From Roseobacter ponti (GTDB lineage: Bacteria > Pseudomonadota > Alphaproteobacteria > Rhodobacterales > Rhodobacteraceae), in contig NZ_CP048788.1 in assembly GCF_012932215.1 (NCBI RefSeq), positions 2,356,001-2,420,000 of the forward strand: a DNA stretch of 64,000 nucleotides, read 5' to 3'. Of this stretch, positions 49,013-58,163 are shown piece after piece (position 1 is the first letter of the stretch; each line of letters opens with the position of its first letter). The notes beneath the pieces are model-generated. The model worked only from the letters and a program-made list of their open reading frames with translations, was not told the origin of the DNA and ran no database searches. Both the position numbers and the translations under genes were made by a program.

Positions 49013-49026
49013 CCGGACCGGTCCGG
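49013..49026. repeat. 14-bp perfect palindrome downstream of the Fe-ADH gene
   Basis: CCGGACCGGTCCGG is self-complementary over all 14 bases and has no loop. It lies 30 bp beyond the alcohol dehydrogenase stop in the 254-bp gap before gap. GTCCGGGT also recurs at 48970 and 49021. It could be part of a GC-rich end-of-transcript structure for the glycerol operon or a protein site; no T run follows. Confidence 0.4.
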
Positions 49027-49055
49027 GTTCCACGGCTCCGGCAGGTCACGTACAC

Positions 49056-50201
49056 TTACATAGCCTGACGCACGACCGAAACCAGTTCGTCCGGGTTCAG
49101 CGTGCAGGGGTTTGCTTTCATGGATGAGGCCCCGGCGGCCTCTGCGGCGATTGCATTCAGATCGGTATCAGCCGTAAGCCATTCACCCAGACGTGGCATC
49201 TGCCAGGTGTCGAGAATGCGCCCGAGACCTGAAAAGGCGTCCTCTGCATCTGTCTGAAACGCGGAAGCGAGCCAGCCCCCGACCATACCGAAGCGCACCT
49301 GCGCCTCCGGAACGTCAGCCATGTGCGCCGCATTTGCCGCCAGAACCGGCCCCAGAAGCCGCCCGCAGATCAGGCCATGCGGAGCGCCAAGACGCCCGCC
49401 CAGCACACCTGCAAGCCCGTGAACGGCGCCGAGGCCCGAGTTGGCGAGCGCCAGACCGCCGGCAAGACTGCACCAGGCCATCGTGTCCCGGGCGTCTTTG
49501 TCCTCGCCCTGCTCCAGTCGCACGAGTGCGCGCAGTCCGGCCGGGATGGCCGCTTCGCAAAGCGCGTCTGTCATCGGGTTGGCGCGGGTGCTGAGCCAGG
49601 GCTCAATACACTGCGTCACCGCATCAAGCCCTGAGGCCAGCGTGACCTGCCGCGGCGCATGATCGGTCAGCGCAGGATCGACGATGGCCACGTCGGGCAG
49701 CATCCGGTCATCACGCAGGCTGACCTTGCGACCCGCCTCCGGCACCGAGATCACCGCGTTTCTGGTGACTTCCGCCCCGGTTCCTGCTGTCGTAGGCAGA
49801 GCGACAAAGGGCAGCGGCGGTTCGGTCAGCGGTTTTCCGGCACCGACCCCTTCGAGATGGTCCAGCACCGGCGTATTTGCCGGCAGCAGCGCGGCCAGTG
49901 CCTTGCCCATATCGATCACAGCACCGCCCCCGACAGAGACGACGACCTCCGCGCCGGCAGACCGCCCGGCATCAAGGGCCGCTTCCAGCGCCGGCAGATC
50001 AGGCTCGGCACGGCAGAGAACTGTTGTCACATCCGCGCCCGCCGCGCTGAGCGCAGATTCAAATCCGTCCACCCAGGGCACCGATGCCCCGCGCACCAGC
50101 AACACTTTACTGCCAAAGCCTGTGACAGCCGCAACCGCCTGATCTGCGGTGCCTCGGCCGAAGATAATTCGGCCGGCGGTCAAAAAGCTGAAAGGGGTCA
50201 T
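49056..50201 (-). CDS. Iron-containing (group III) alcohol dehydrogenase, last gene of the glycerol operon
   Basis: A 381-residue NAD(P)-dependent dehydrogenase with the cofactor loop GGGAVIDMGKA and metal region SGLDAVTQCIEPW, GAVHGLAG and GAPHGLICG. At the position of the second metal ligand (DALTH in E. coli FucO) this protein has DAVTQ, glutamine for histidine; the aspartate and two later histidines remain. It starts 24 nt after glpK, so a role in glycerol-derived alcohol or aldehyde metabolism is likely, but the substrate is not known. It is not part of the Rhizobium glpDSTPQUVK set. Confidence 0.88.
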   Translation of the reverse strand: MTPFSFLTAGRIIFGRGTADQAVAAVTGFGSKVLLVRGASVPWVDGFESALSAAGADVTTVLCRAEPDLPALEAALDAGRSAGAEVVVSVGGGAVIDMGKALAALLPANTPVLDHLEGVGAGKPLTEPPLPFVALPTTAGTGAEVTRNAVISVPEAGRKVSLRDDRMLPDVAIVDPALTDHAPRQVTLASGLDAVTQCIEPWLSTRANPMTDALCEAAIPAGLRALVRLEQGEDKDARDTMAWCSLAGGLALANSGLGAVHGLAGVLGGRLGAPHGLICGRLLGPVLAANAAHMADVPEAQVRFGMVGGWLASAFQTDAEDAFSGLGRILDTWQMPRLGEWLTADTDLNAIAAEAAGASSMKANPCTLNPDELVSVVRQAM

Positions 50202-50225
50202 GATCCCTGCCTTTCGGTGGGTCGG

Positions 50226-51713
50226 TCAGTACGCGAGGGTGGATTTCACAGCGCGCTGCCAGTTGCCGTATTTCGCATCGCGGTCAGCTTCATCCATCTT
50301 TGGTGAAAACGTGCGCTCCAGCCGCCAGCTGTCGGCAAATCCTTTGATGTCCGGGTAAAGCCCTGCGCGCTGTCCGGCAAGCCAGGCGACACCGAGCGCC
50401 GTGGTTTCCAGCACCTCCGGACGGTCCACCGGCGCGCCGATGATGTCGGAGAGAAACTGCATGGCCCAGTCCGAGGCGGACATGCCGCCATCAACGCGCA
50501 GGGTCGATCCTGCGCCCTCCCCCTGCCAGTCGGCTTTCATCGCCTCCAGCAGATCGCGGGTCTGATAGCCCACGCTTTCGAGAGCTGCTTTGGCGAATTC
50601 GGCGGGGCCGGAACTGCGCGTGAGACCATAAATCGCGCCACGGCATTCGGCGTTCCAGTAAGGCGCGCCAAGGCCCACGAAGGCAGGCACAAGCACCACA
50701 CTCTGATTCGGGTCAGCCTTTTCGGCCAGCGGATGCGTCTCGGAGGCTTCGCGGATGATCTGCAGGCCATCGCGCAGCCACTGCACGACAGCGCCGGCAA
50801 TAAAGATTGAGCCTTCGAGCGCATAGGTTGGTTTGCCGTCAAACTGGTACGCGATGGTGGTCAGCAAACGGTTTTCCGAGGTTACTGCAGTATCGCCGGT
50901 GTTCAGCAACGCGAAACATCCCGTCCCATAGGTCGATTTGAGCATGCCGGGCTCAAAGCAGGCCTGGCCGATGGTGGCCGCCTGCTGGTCGCCTGCGACG
51001 CCCAGGATGGGCACAGGGCGGCCGAAAAGATCGGGCCGCGTGGTGCCGAAGTCAGCCGCACAGTCGCATACCTCGGGAAGCATGTTCAGCGGGATGTCAA
51101 AGAGCTCGCAGATCGTGGTGCTCCAGCGCCCTTTATGAATGTCATAAAGTGACGTGCGAGCGGCATTGGTCGCGTCCGTCACATGGCGCGCGCCTCCGGT
51201 GAGCTTCCAGATCAGAAAAGTATCGACCGTGCCAAAGAGCAGATCGCCTTTTGCCGCGCTGTCGCGCGCGCCCTCAATGTTATCCAGGATCCACTTGAGC
51301 TTGGTCGCGGAGAAATACGGATCCGCCAGCAGTCCCGTGCGGGCAGTGATCATTTTGTCATGGCCCGCCTCGCGCAACTCACGGCAGTATTCAGCGGTGC
51401 GCCGGTCCTGCCAGACAATAGCGTTATAGACAGGTTTGCCGGTGTTCCTGTCCCAGACCACGACGGTTTCACGCTGGTTGGTTATACCGATTGCGGTGAT
51501 GTCATCCGGGCCGAGACCTGCTTTTTCCACGGCGGCGCGACAGGTGCCGGCGGTGGTCGACCACAGATCTCCCGGGTCGTGCTCCACCCATCCGCTATCA
51601 GGGAAGTGCTGAGGAAACTCCTCCTGTGCGGTCGCGGTGATCTTCATATCCGCGTCGAAAAGGATGGCGCGGGATGATGTCGTGCCCTGATCGATGGCCA
51701 GAATGTGGGTCAT
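50226..51713 (-). CDS. glpK: Glycerol kinase
   Basis: GlpK makes glycerol-3-phosphate. The 495-residue FGGY kinase opens [16 protein letters not shown] and includes [23 protein letters not shown]-type and the glycerol-site region [12 protein letters not shown]. The frame is open to 51782, but the ATG at 51713, with GGGGG upstream, gives the normal N-terminus and avoids the stem-loop at 51767-51797. It follows the binding-protein gene glpV and precedes the alcohol dehydrogenase. Confidence 0.96.
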   Translation of the reverse strand: MTHILAIDQGTTSSRAILFDADMKITATAQEEFPQHFPDSGWVEHDPGDLWSTTAGTCRAAVEKAGLGPDDITAIGITNQRETVVVWDRNTGKPVYNAIVWQDRRTAEYCRELREAGHDKMITARTGLLADPYFSATKLKWILDNIEGARDSAAKGDLLFGTVDTFLIWKLTGGARHVTDATNAARTSLYDIHKGRWSTTICELFDIPLNMLPEVCDCAADFGTTRPDLFGRPVPILGVAGDQQAATIGQACFEPGMLKSTYGTGCFALLNTGDTAVTSENRLLTTIAYQFDGKPTYALEGSIFIAGAVVQWLRDGLQIIREASETHPLAEKADPNQSVVLVPAFVGLGAPYWNAECRGAIYGLTRSSGPAEFAKAALESVGYQTRDLLEAMKADWQGEGAGSTLRVDGGMSASDWAMQFLSDIIGAPVDRPEVLETTALGVAWLAGQRAGLYPDIKGFADSWRLERTFSPKMDEADRDAKYGNWQRAVKSTLAY

Positions 51714-51766
51714 GGTGCCCCCGGATGTTTGCCTTTGAATGTCGGGCGGCGCGCGGCCGCAGAAAA

Positions 51767-51797
51767 GCCGGGGCGCAGGCATGTGCTGCGCCCCGGC
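51767..51797 (-). terminator. Perfect stem-loop after glpV
   Basis: GCCGGGGCGCAG (51767-51778) pairs exactly with CTGCGCCCCGGC (51786-51797): a 12-bp stem with a 7-nt loop starting 14 nt after the glpV stop. TTTTCT follows in the operon direction, making it the most terminator-like of the four binding-protein stem-loops. It should reduce read-through into glpK. Confidence 0.8.
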
Positions 51798-51811
51798 CTG
51801 TGGTCAGAGAC

Positions 51812-53539
51812 TTAGTTCTCCCAGGACTTGATCAGCTCGTCGTAGCTGATGGTCTGGGGCTCTTCGTCTTCGTTCTCGAGCTTGGCAACAGGCGAGCCGG
51901 GCTGGCTGTACCAGTACTCCGGATCCTGCTCCTCGTTCATGACCGGGCCGATATCACCCTGGATACCTGCACGCTCAAGGCGCTCCATCACGCTTTCCTG
52001 TGCTTCACAAAGAGCATCGAGTGCTTCCTGAGGTGTTTTCGCACCGGACATTGCGTCGCCGATGTTCTGCCACCACAGCTGCGCAAGCTTGGGATAGTCA
52101 GGTACGTTTGTACCGGTGGGCGACCATGCCACACGTGCCGGCGAGCGGTAGAATTCCACCAGTCCGCCCAGTTTATTGGCACGCTCGGAGAAGTGATCGG
52201 AGCTGATCGTGGATTCACGGATAAAGGTCAGACCAACATCCGATTTCTTCAGATCAACCGTCTTGGACGTCACGAACTGTGCATAGAGCCATGCGGCTTT
52301 GGCACGGTCCACCGGAGTGGATTTCATGAGTGTCCAGGAACCCACGTCCTGATAGCCGACCTTCTGGCCGTCCTTCCAGTACACACCGTGCGGGCTGGGG
52401 GCCATACGCCATTTGGGCGTACCGTCCTCATTCATCACGGGCAGATCAGGCTTCACGGTCGCCGCGGTAAAGGCGGTGTACCAGAACATCTGCTGGGCCA
52501 CGTTGCCCTGTGCGGGGATCGGGCCGGCCTCGCCGAAGGTCATGCCGGCAGCGGCTGGCGGCGAATACTTCTGCAGCCATTCGATCGCCTTGGTCACCGC
52601 ATAAACGGCAGCCGCATCGTTGGTGGCACCGCCACGCGCAACGCAGGAGCCGACGGGCTGTGAGTTTTCGTTCACACGAATGCCCCACTCGTCTACCGGC
52701 AGACCGTTCGGCTCACCAACGTCGCCCATGCCTGCCATGGACATCCACGCGTCAGTGTAACGCCAGCCCAGGCTGGGATCTTTCTTGCCATAATCCATGT
52801 TGCCGAAGACATCGCCCTCGACACCAAGGTGGCTCAGGTCGCGACCGGTGAAGAATTCGGCGATATCTTCGTAGGCAGACCAGTTGACCGGAACGCCCAG
52901 TTCATAGCCAAAGGCTTCCTGGAAATCGGCCTTGTTCTTTTCGTCGTTGAACCAGTCATAGCGGAACCAGTAGAGGTTCGCGAACTGCTGGTCGGGCAGC
53001 TGGTAAAGCTTGCCGTCCGGAGCAGTCGTGAACTGGGTGCCGATAAAGTCATCCAGATCGAGACCGGGGTTGGTCACGTCAGCGCCCTCGCCCGCCATCC
53101 AGTCGGTCAGGTTGCGCACCTGCTGGTAGCGCCAGTGCGTGCCGATCAGATCGCTGTCGTTGACGTAGCCATCATAGATGTTTTCGCCCGACTGCATCTG
53201 TGTCTGCAGCTTTTCGACAACGTCGCCTTCGCCGATCAGGTCATGGGTGACCTGGATGCCGGTGATCGCAGTGAAGGCCGGTGCAAGGACCTGGCTTTCA
53301 TATTCGTGCGTGGTGATGGTTTCGGAGACAACTTTGATCTCCATGCCCTGGAATGGCGCTGCAGCATCGACAAAGAACTGCATCTCCGCTTCCTGGTCTT
53401 CGCGGCTCAGCACGCTCAGGCCGTTAATCTCGTTGTCGAGAAACGCCATCGCTGCTTCCATGTCCGCCCAGGCAGGCACCGCAAAAAGCGATGCCACCAT
53501 GGCGCCCATGGCCGTGGTCGATCTTAGTGAAAAGTTCAT
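51812..53539 (-). CDS. glpV: Glycerol ABC transporter substrate-binding protein
   Basis: A 575-residue exported binding protein with a signal peptide ending near AWA (residue 25) and a family 1 solute-binding fold. Its length and the Trp/Tyr-rich mature region (LYWFRYDWFNDEKNK; CVARGGATNDAAAVYAV) match GlpV of the Rhizobium-type glycerol importer. It delivers glycerol to the GlpP/GlpQ pore. It follows glpU by 72 nt with its own good ribosome site (GGGAGG) and is followed by a strong stem-loop. Confidence 0.92.
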   Translation of the reverse strand: MNFSLRSTTAMGAMVASLFAVPAWADMEAAMAFLDNEINGLSVLSREDQEAEMQFFVDAAAPFQGMEIKVVSETITTHEYESQVLAPAFTAITGIQVTHDLIGEGDVVEKLQTQMQSGENIYDGYVNDSDLIGTHWRYQQVRNLTDWMAGEGADVTNPGLDLDDFIGTQFTTAPDGKLYQLPDQQFANLYWFRYDWFNDEKNKADFQEAFGYELGVPVNWSAYEDIAEFFTGRDLSHLGVEGDVFGNMDYGKKDPSLGWRYTDAWMSMAGMGDVGEPNGLPVDEWGIRVNENSQPVGSCVARGGATNDAAAVYAVTKAIEWLQKYSPPAAAGMTFGEAGPIPAQGNVAQQMFWYTAFTAATVKPDLPVMNEDGTPKWRMAPSPHGVYWKDGQKVGYQDVGSWTLMKSTPVDRAKAAWLYAQFVTSKTVDLKKSDVGLTFIRESTISSDHFSERANKLGGLVEFYRSPARVAWSPTGTNVPDYPKLAQLWWQNIGDAMSGAKTPQEALDALCEAQESVMERLERAGIQGDIGPVMNEEQDPEYWYSQPGSPVAKLENEDEEPQTISYDELIKSWEN

Positions 53540-53611
53540 AGTGTCCTCCCAGACGTTATAAGAACTGTTTTTGCGGCCGCCCGGGGGTCCCGGACGGGCC
53601 AGTCTTCCCGT

Positions 53612-53884
53612 TCACACCCAGCGGAACACCGCCACGGCATAAACAAGGCACGCCAGCAGCGCATAGGGCTGTGGTGCGACCTCAAGACCCAGCCAGATCA
53701 GATTGATAAAGGCCGAGCCCAACAGCGTGATGAACAGACGATCACCCCGCGTTGTTTCAATCCTGAGAATGCCCGTGCGGGGCGTCTCAGGGTATTTGAT
53801 TGCAAGTATTGTAAAGATGACCAGCAGGCTTGCGATCACCGCAAAGAAGATTGCCGTCGGTACGGTCCATGCCATCCATGCCAT
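53612..53884 (-). CDS. glpU: Small membrane protein of the glycerol ABC operon (DUF2160)
   Basis: A 90-residue inner-membrane protein with an N-terminal hydrophobic helix (TVPTAIFFAVIASLLVIFTI), a charged loop (KYPETPRTGILRIETTRGDR) and two more helices. This is the DUF2160 layout, encoded next to glycerol ABC transporters and named GlpU in Rhizobium. Its role in transport is unknown. Its ATG follows the stop of the unknown gene at 53885 without a gap. Confidence 0.88.
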   Translation of the reverse strand: MAWMAWTVPTAIFFAVIASLLVIFTILAIKYPETPRTGILRIETTRGDRLFITLLGSAFINLIWLGLEVAPQPYALLACLVYAVAVFRWV

Positions 53885-54211
53885 TTAAAGAACCCTTTCT
53901 TCCAGCAGGTCATTGCTTCGTTTGTACTGGTATGACAGCGCGGTCAGCAGGCCAATGAAATGATCAAGGGTGTGCCATGCATTTTGCGCTGCGATGTCCT
54001 GATATTCCGTCAGGTCCTTACGAATATCCAGAACGTCGTCCTCCAGATCACCTGTCATCAGATCAGGCTCGCGGGTCATATCCCAACACTGACCACTGTC
54101 CATACACCAGTAGAGGCCGTCGGAAGGCGACAACTCTCTTGTACCCCCGGCTTCCAGAGCGTCAAAGACGCTGTTCGCCATTGCGCGGATCTCACTCAGA
54201 GCGACGCTCAT
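53885..54211 (-). CDS. Hypothetical 108-residue protein between glpQ and glpU
   Basis: A soluble acidic protein I do not recognise. It has an N-terminal helix (SEIRAMANSVFDALEAGG), a Trp/Cys-containing centre (GLYWCMDSGQCWDM) and a C-terminal helical half (AWHTLDHFIGLLTALSYQYK). The ATG at 54211 shares its A with the glpQ stop (TGATG) and has GGGAGG 5 nt upstream, so it is certainly translated with the operon. It is absent from the Rhizobium glpDSTPQUVK gene set as I know it. A cytoplasmic regulator or assembly factor for the importer is possible; nothing in the sequence proves it. Confidence 0.82.
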   Translation of the reverse strand: MSVALSEIRAMANSVFDALEAGGTRELSPSDGLYWCMDSGQCWDMTREPDLMTGDLEDDVLDIRKDLTEYQDIAAQNAWHTLDHFIGLLTALSYQYKRSNDLLEERVL

Positions 54212-55104
54212 CACACCCTCCCAAGGGCAAAGCCCTTGGCGATGTAGTTACGGACAAAATAGATCACCAGCGCGCCCGGAACGATGGTCAGCACACCGGC
54301 TGCCGCCAGCACGCCCCAGTCGATGCCCGCGGCCCCCTGCGTTCGTGTCATGATGGCAGCAATCGGCTTGGCGTCAACTGTTGTCAGCGTCCGGCTGAGC
54401 AGCAGCTCCACCCATGAGAACATGAAGCAGAAGAAGGCTGCGACGCCAATCCCGCTGGCGACCAGCGGCATGAAAATCCGCACGAAGAACCGCGGGAAGG
54501 AATAGCCGTCCAGATAGGCCGTCTCATCGATTTCTTTTGGCACACCGCGCATGAACCCCTCAAGGATCCAGACCGCCAGCGGCACATTGAAAAGACAGTG
54601 TGCAAGGGCAACCGCAATATGCGTATCAAAGAGCCCGACCGAGCTGTAAAGCTGGAAAAACGGCAGGGCGAAAACCGCAGGTGGCGCCATCCGGTTGGTC
54701 AGCAGCCAGAAGAACAGATGCTTGTCGCCCATGAAGGAATAGCGCGAAAAGGCATAGGCCGCAGGCAGTGCCACCGCGAGGCTGATCACCGTGTTCATCA
54801 CCACATAAATCAGCGAGTTCACATAGCCGATATACCAGCTCTCGTCCGTCAGGATTTTGACATAGTTTTCCAGCGTCAGGTTGCGCGGAAAGAGCGAAAA
54901 CTGCCCGAGGATTTCGGTGTTGGTTTTCAGGCTCATGTTCAGCAGCCAGTAGATCGGCAGCAGCAGGAACAGCAGATAGAGCGCCATGACGATGGTGGAG
55001 CCTTTGATCCGCGGTTTGCGGCGGCGAGTGGTTGCGACTTTTGCTTCAGTCACCTTGCCGGGAATGCCGGCAGCGCCGGGCGCCTGGATTGTTGTATCGG
55101 ACAT
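54211..55104 (-). CDS. glpQ: Glycerol ABC transporter permease GlpQ
   Basis: A 297-residue MalG-type permease with six hydrophobic segments after a basic cytoplasmic N-terminus (TTRRRKPRIKGS), and the EAA loop EIDETAYLDGYSFPRFFVRI. It forms the glycerol pore with GlpP. The ATG overlaps the glpP stop by one base (TAATG), and its own stop overlaps the next gene, giving continuous coupling through the operon. Confidence 0.92.
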   Translation of the reverse strand: MSDTTIQAPGAAGIPGKVTEAKVATTRRRKPRIKGSTIVMALYLLFLLLPIYWLLNMSLKTNTEILGQFSLFPRNLTLENYVKILTDESWYIGYVNSLIYVVMNTVISLAVALPAAYAFSRYSFMGDKHLFFWLLTNRMAPPAVFALPFFQLYSSVGLFDTHIAVALAHCLFNVPLAVWILEGFMRGVPKEIDETAYLDGYSFPRFFVRIFMPLVASGIGVAAFFCFMFSWVELLLSRTLTTVDAKPIAAIMTRTQGAAGIDWGVLAAAGVLTIVPGALVIYFVRNYIAKGFALGRV

Positions 55105-55976
55105 TAAACACCATCCCTTTTGTCGAGATTGGTCATCACGGTGTAGAAGACCCAGGAGATCAGCAGGATTACAAGAAAATACATGATCGAGAAGGCCGCT
55201 GCCGGTCCGAGATCAAACTGTCCCAGCGCCATTTTCACCAGATCGATACTGAGGAAGGTTGTCGCGTTGCCAGGACCGCCGCCGGTCACCACAAAGGGCT
55301 CTGTATAGATCATGAAGCTGTCCATGAACCGCAGCAGGATTGCAATCATCAGAACGCCGGCCATCTTCGGCAGCTCGATATAGCGGAAGACCTTCCAGCG
55401 GCTCGCCTGGTCGATCTTGGCCGCCTGATAATAGGCATCCGGGATCGACTGCAGCCCGGCATAGGCCAGCAGCGCCACAAGCGAGGTCCAGTGCCAGACA
55501 TCCATTACGATGACCGTGACCCAAGCGGCAAAGATATCCTGAGTGTAGTTATAGGAAATACCCATCTTATCAAGTGTGTAGCCAAGGAGACCAATGTCGA
55601 CGCGGCCAAAGATCTGCCAGATGGTGCCCACGACGTTCCACGGGATCAGCAGCGGCAGCGACATCAGCACCAGGCAGAAGGATGCCCAGAAACCGCTTTT
55701 GGGCATGTTGAGCGCCACATAGATGCCCAAGGGAATTTCAATCGCCAGAATGATCGCGGAGAAGGTGAGCTGACGCCAGAGCGCGTCCCACATGCGTTCT
55801 TCTTCGAGCATGACCTTGAACCACTCAAGGCCGGCCCAGAAGAACTGGTTGTTGCCAAAAGTATCCTGCACGGAATAGTTCACCACCGTCATCAGCGGGA
55901 TCACCGCCGAAAAGGCCACCAGTACGAGCACCGGCAGCACAAGAAACCACGCTTTCTGATTGACCGTCTTGTTCAT
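55104..55976 (-). CDS. glpP: Glycerol ABC transporter permease GlpP
   Basis: A 290-residue MalF-type permease with six hydrophobic segments; the EAA-type loop lies in SIPDAYYQAAKIDQASRWKV. It pairs with GlpQ. Its ATG shares a base with the glpT stop (TGATG). The N-terminus MNKTVNQKAWFLVLPVLVLV is directly membrane-inserting with no cleaved signal. Confidence 0.92.
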   Translation of the reverse strand: MNKTVNQKAWFLVLPVLVLVAFSAVIPLMTVVNYSVQDTFGNNQFFWAGLEWFKVMLEEERMWDALWRQLTFSAIILAIEIPLGIYVALNMPKSGFWASFCLVLMSLPLLIPWNVVGTIWQIFGRVDIGLLGYTLDKMGISYNYTQDIFAAWVTVIVMDVWHWTSLVALLAYAGLQSIPDAYYQAAKIDQASRWKVFRYIELPKMAGVLMIAILLRFMDSFMIYTEPFVVTGGGPGNATTFLSIDLVKMALGQFDLGPAAAFSIMYFLVILLISWVFYTVMTNLDKRDGV

Positions 55977-57061
55977 CAGGCCGCCTCCCCCTGAGGTGAA
56001 ACACGCCAGTCATCGGCGTAGACATTCACGCCCTTCAGATCGAACGTGACTCTGGATGTGCCGGAGGGGATTTCATCCCCTTCCCCGGCGATAGCACTCG
56101 CCTGCGTGCCGCCGACATCAAGGCGCACGATCTTGTGCCGCCCCACATCTTCAACCCGAAGGATTTTCGCCGGCAACCCGTTTTCCGCATCCGACAGACG
56201 GATAAATTCCGGGCGCACGCCAACCTGCGTCCTGCCGCCTGCGGGGGCAAACCCGGCGCCGAGAGGCATTTTTACGCCGTTGATCAGAGCGGTCTGCCCG
56301 TCGATCTGCGCATCAAAAAGGTTCATGCCCGGCGAGCCGATGAAATAGCCCACAAAAGTATGTGCGGGCCGCTCGAAAAGTTCCTGCGGCGTGCCGATCT
56401 GCACGACGCGACCGTCATACATGACAACAACTTTATCCGCGAAGGTCAGCGCCTCAGTCTGGTCATGGGTCACATAGATCATTGTGTGACCAAATTCGTG
56501 GTGCAGGGATTTCAGCTGCGTTCTGAGCTCCCACTTCATGTGCGGATCAATAACGGTGAGCGGCTCGTCAAAAAGGAGTGCGTTCACGTCTTCACGCACC
56601 ATACCACGGCCCAGAGAGATCTTTTGTTTGGCATCCGCCGTCAGACCACGTGCCTTGCGGTCAAGTTCGGCTTCCATGCCGATCATCTTCGCAATCTCGT
56701 TCACGCGGCTGGCGACATAAGAGGCGTCCTCGCCCCGGTTGCGCAGCGGAAAGGCCAGATTGTCGCGCACGGTCATCGTGTCATAGACGACCGGGAACTG
56801 GAAAACCTGCGCGATGTTGCGCTCCGCCGTCGGCGCGTGTGTCACATCCTGATCGTCAAAAAGAATGCGCCCCTGCGAGGGCTCCAGAAGGCCGGAGATG
56901 ATGTTGAGCAGCGTGGATTTTCCACAGCCCGACGCGCCGAGCAGCGCATAAGCCTCACCATCCACCCAGTCGTGATTGAGCTCTTTCAGCGCGAAATCAT
57001 CCTCCGATTTCGGATGGGACAGATAGGAATGGGCCAGATTATCCAGCGTGATCTTGGCCAT
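55976..57061 (-). CDS. glpT: Glycerol ABC transporter ATPase GlpT, degenerate signature motif
   Basis: A 361-residue CUT1-type ATPase with intact Walker A GASGCGKST (42-50) and Walker B NALLFDEP (160-167), but the ABC signature reads LTADAKQKISLGRG (about 140-153) where LSGGQ is expected. A C-terminal TOBE-like domain follows. Paired with GlpS, which has the full signature, it would give a heterodimer with one canonical and one degenerate ATP site. The gene overlaps glpS (TAATG) and glpP. Confidence 0.92.
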   Translation of the reverse strand: MAKITLDNLAHSYLSHPKSEDDFALKELNHDWVDGEAYALLGASGCGKSTLLNIISGLLEPSQGRILFDDQDVTHAPTAERNIAQVFQFPVVYDTMTVRDNLAFPLRNRGEDASYVASRVNEIAKMIGMEAELDRKARGLTADAKQKISLGRGMVREDVNALLFDEPLTVIDPHMKWELRTQLKSLHHEFGHTMIYVTHDQTEALTFADKVVVMYDGRVVQIGTPQELFERPAHTFVGYFIGSPGMNLFDAQIDGQTALINGVKMPLGAGFAPAGGRTQVGVRPEFIRLSDAENGLPAKILRVEDVGRHKIVRLDVGGTQASAIAGEGDEIPSGTSRVTFDLKGVNVYADDWRVSPQGEAA

Positions 57062-58149
57062 TATGCTGCCTCCGCATAGGGTGCGGCCGAAACCAGCTGC
57101 CCGTCTTTTGAAAAGAGATACACATGCGCCGGGTCCAGATAGACCGTAAGCGCCTGTCCGGGCTGCAGACTGTGCACGCCATGCACCAGACCCACCCAGC
57201 GTTCCCCCCGGTGATTAAGGTGCACAAAGGTTTCTGAGCCGGTGATTTCGGTGACCTCAAGCTTCGTGTCAAAGGTCATTGTACCGGCCATATGCGGGCT
57301 GAGCTCAAGATGGTTGGGCCGGAAACCGGCGGTATATTCGCCATCGGCCAGGCCGCTCGCACCCGCGGGCAGCGGTGTGCTCTGTCCGTCACCGAATTCC
57401 AGCAGGTCACCGCGCTTGCGGATCTGCAGGAAATTCATCGGTGGATCGGAGAAAACCCTTGCTGTGGTTGCATTTACCGGCTTTCGATAAACCGAAGGCG
57501 TAAGCCCGAACTGCGTGACCCTGCCCTCCCAGAGGGTGGCAGTGTGCCCGCCCAGAAGCAGCGCCTCTTCGGGCTCGGTGGTGGCATAAACAAAGATGGA
57601 GCCGGATTCCTCAAAGATGCGCGGGATTTCCGCGCGCAGCTCTTCACGCAGCTTGTAATCCAGGTTGGCCAGTGGCTCATCCAGCAGCACGAGACCTGCG
57701 TTTTTGACCAGCGCGCGCGCCAGGGCACAGCGCTGTTGCTGCCCGCCGGAAAGTTCCAGCGGCTTGCGGTCGAGCATCGGCGTCAGCTTCATCAGATCCG
57801 CCGTCTCGCGCACGCGGCGGTCGATCTCATCGCGCGACTGGCCCAGCAGTTTCATCGGAGAGGCGATGTTATCGTACACGGTCATTGAGGGGTAGTTGAT
57901 GAACTGCTGATAGACCATGGCCACCTTGCGGTCCTGTACGCGCATACCGGTGACATCCTCACCGTTCCATATGACACGACCGGTGGCCGGCACATCAAGC
58001 CCTGCCATCACCCGCATCAGCGTCGTTTTACCGGATGTCGTCGGGCCGAGAAGCACATTCATCGTGCCCTTCTGCAGCTCCAGATCGGTCGGATAGATAT
58101 GTGTCTCTCCGCCAACCGTCTTTGACACACCCTCCAGCGTCAAGGTCAT
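57061..58149 (-). CDS. glpS: Glycerol ABC transporter ATPase GlpS
   Basis: A 362-residue ATPase with Walker A GPTTSGKTT (35-43), signature LSGGQQQR (133-140) and Walker B LVLLDEP (153-159), all intact, and a C-terminal regulatory domain. It drives glycerol uptake together with GlpT. It begins 14 nt after glpD, with a run of seven G as ribosome site. Two different ATPase genes in tandem are characteristic of this glycerol importer family. Confidence 0.92.
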   Translation of the reverse strand: MTLTLEGVSKTVGGETHIYPTDLELQKGTMNVLLGPTTSGKTTLMRVMAGLDVPATGRVIWNGEDVTGMRVQDRKVAMVYQQFINYPSMTVYDNIASPMKLLGQSRDEIDRRVRETADLMKLTPMLDRKPLELSGGQQQRCALARALVKNAGLVLLDEPLANLDYKLREELRAEIPRIFEESGSIFVYATTEPEEALLLGGHTATLWEGRVTQFGLTPSVYRKPVNATTARVFSDPPMNFLQIRKRGDLLEFGDGQSTPLPAGASGLADGEYTAGFRPNHLELSPHMAGTMTFDTKLEVTEITGSETFVHLNHRGERWVGLVHGVHSLQPGQALTVYLDPAHVYLFSKDGQLVSAAPYAEAA

Positions 58150-58163
58150 GTCAGTCCCCCCCG

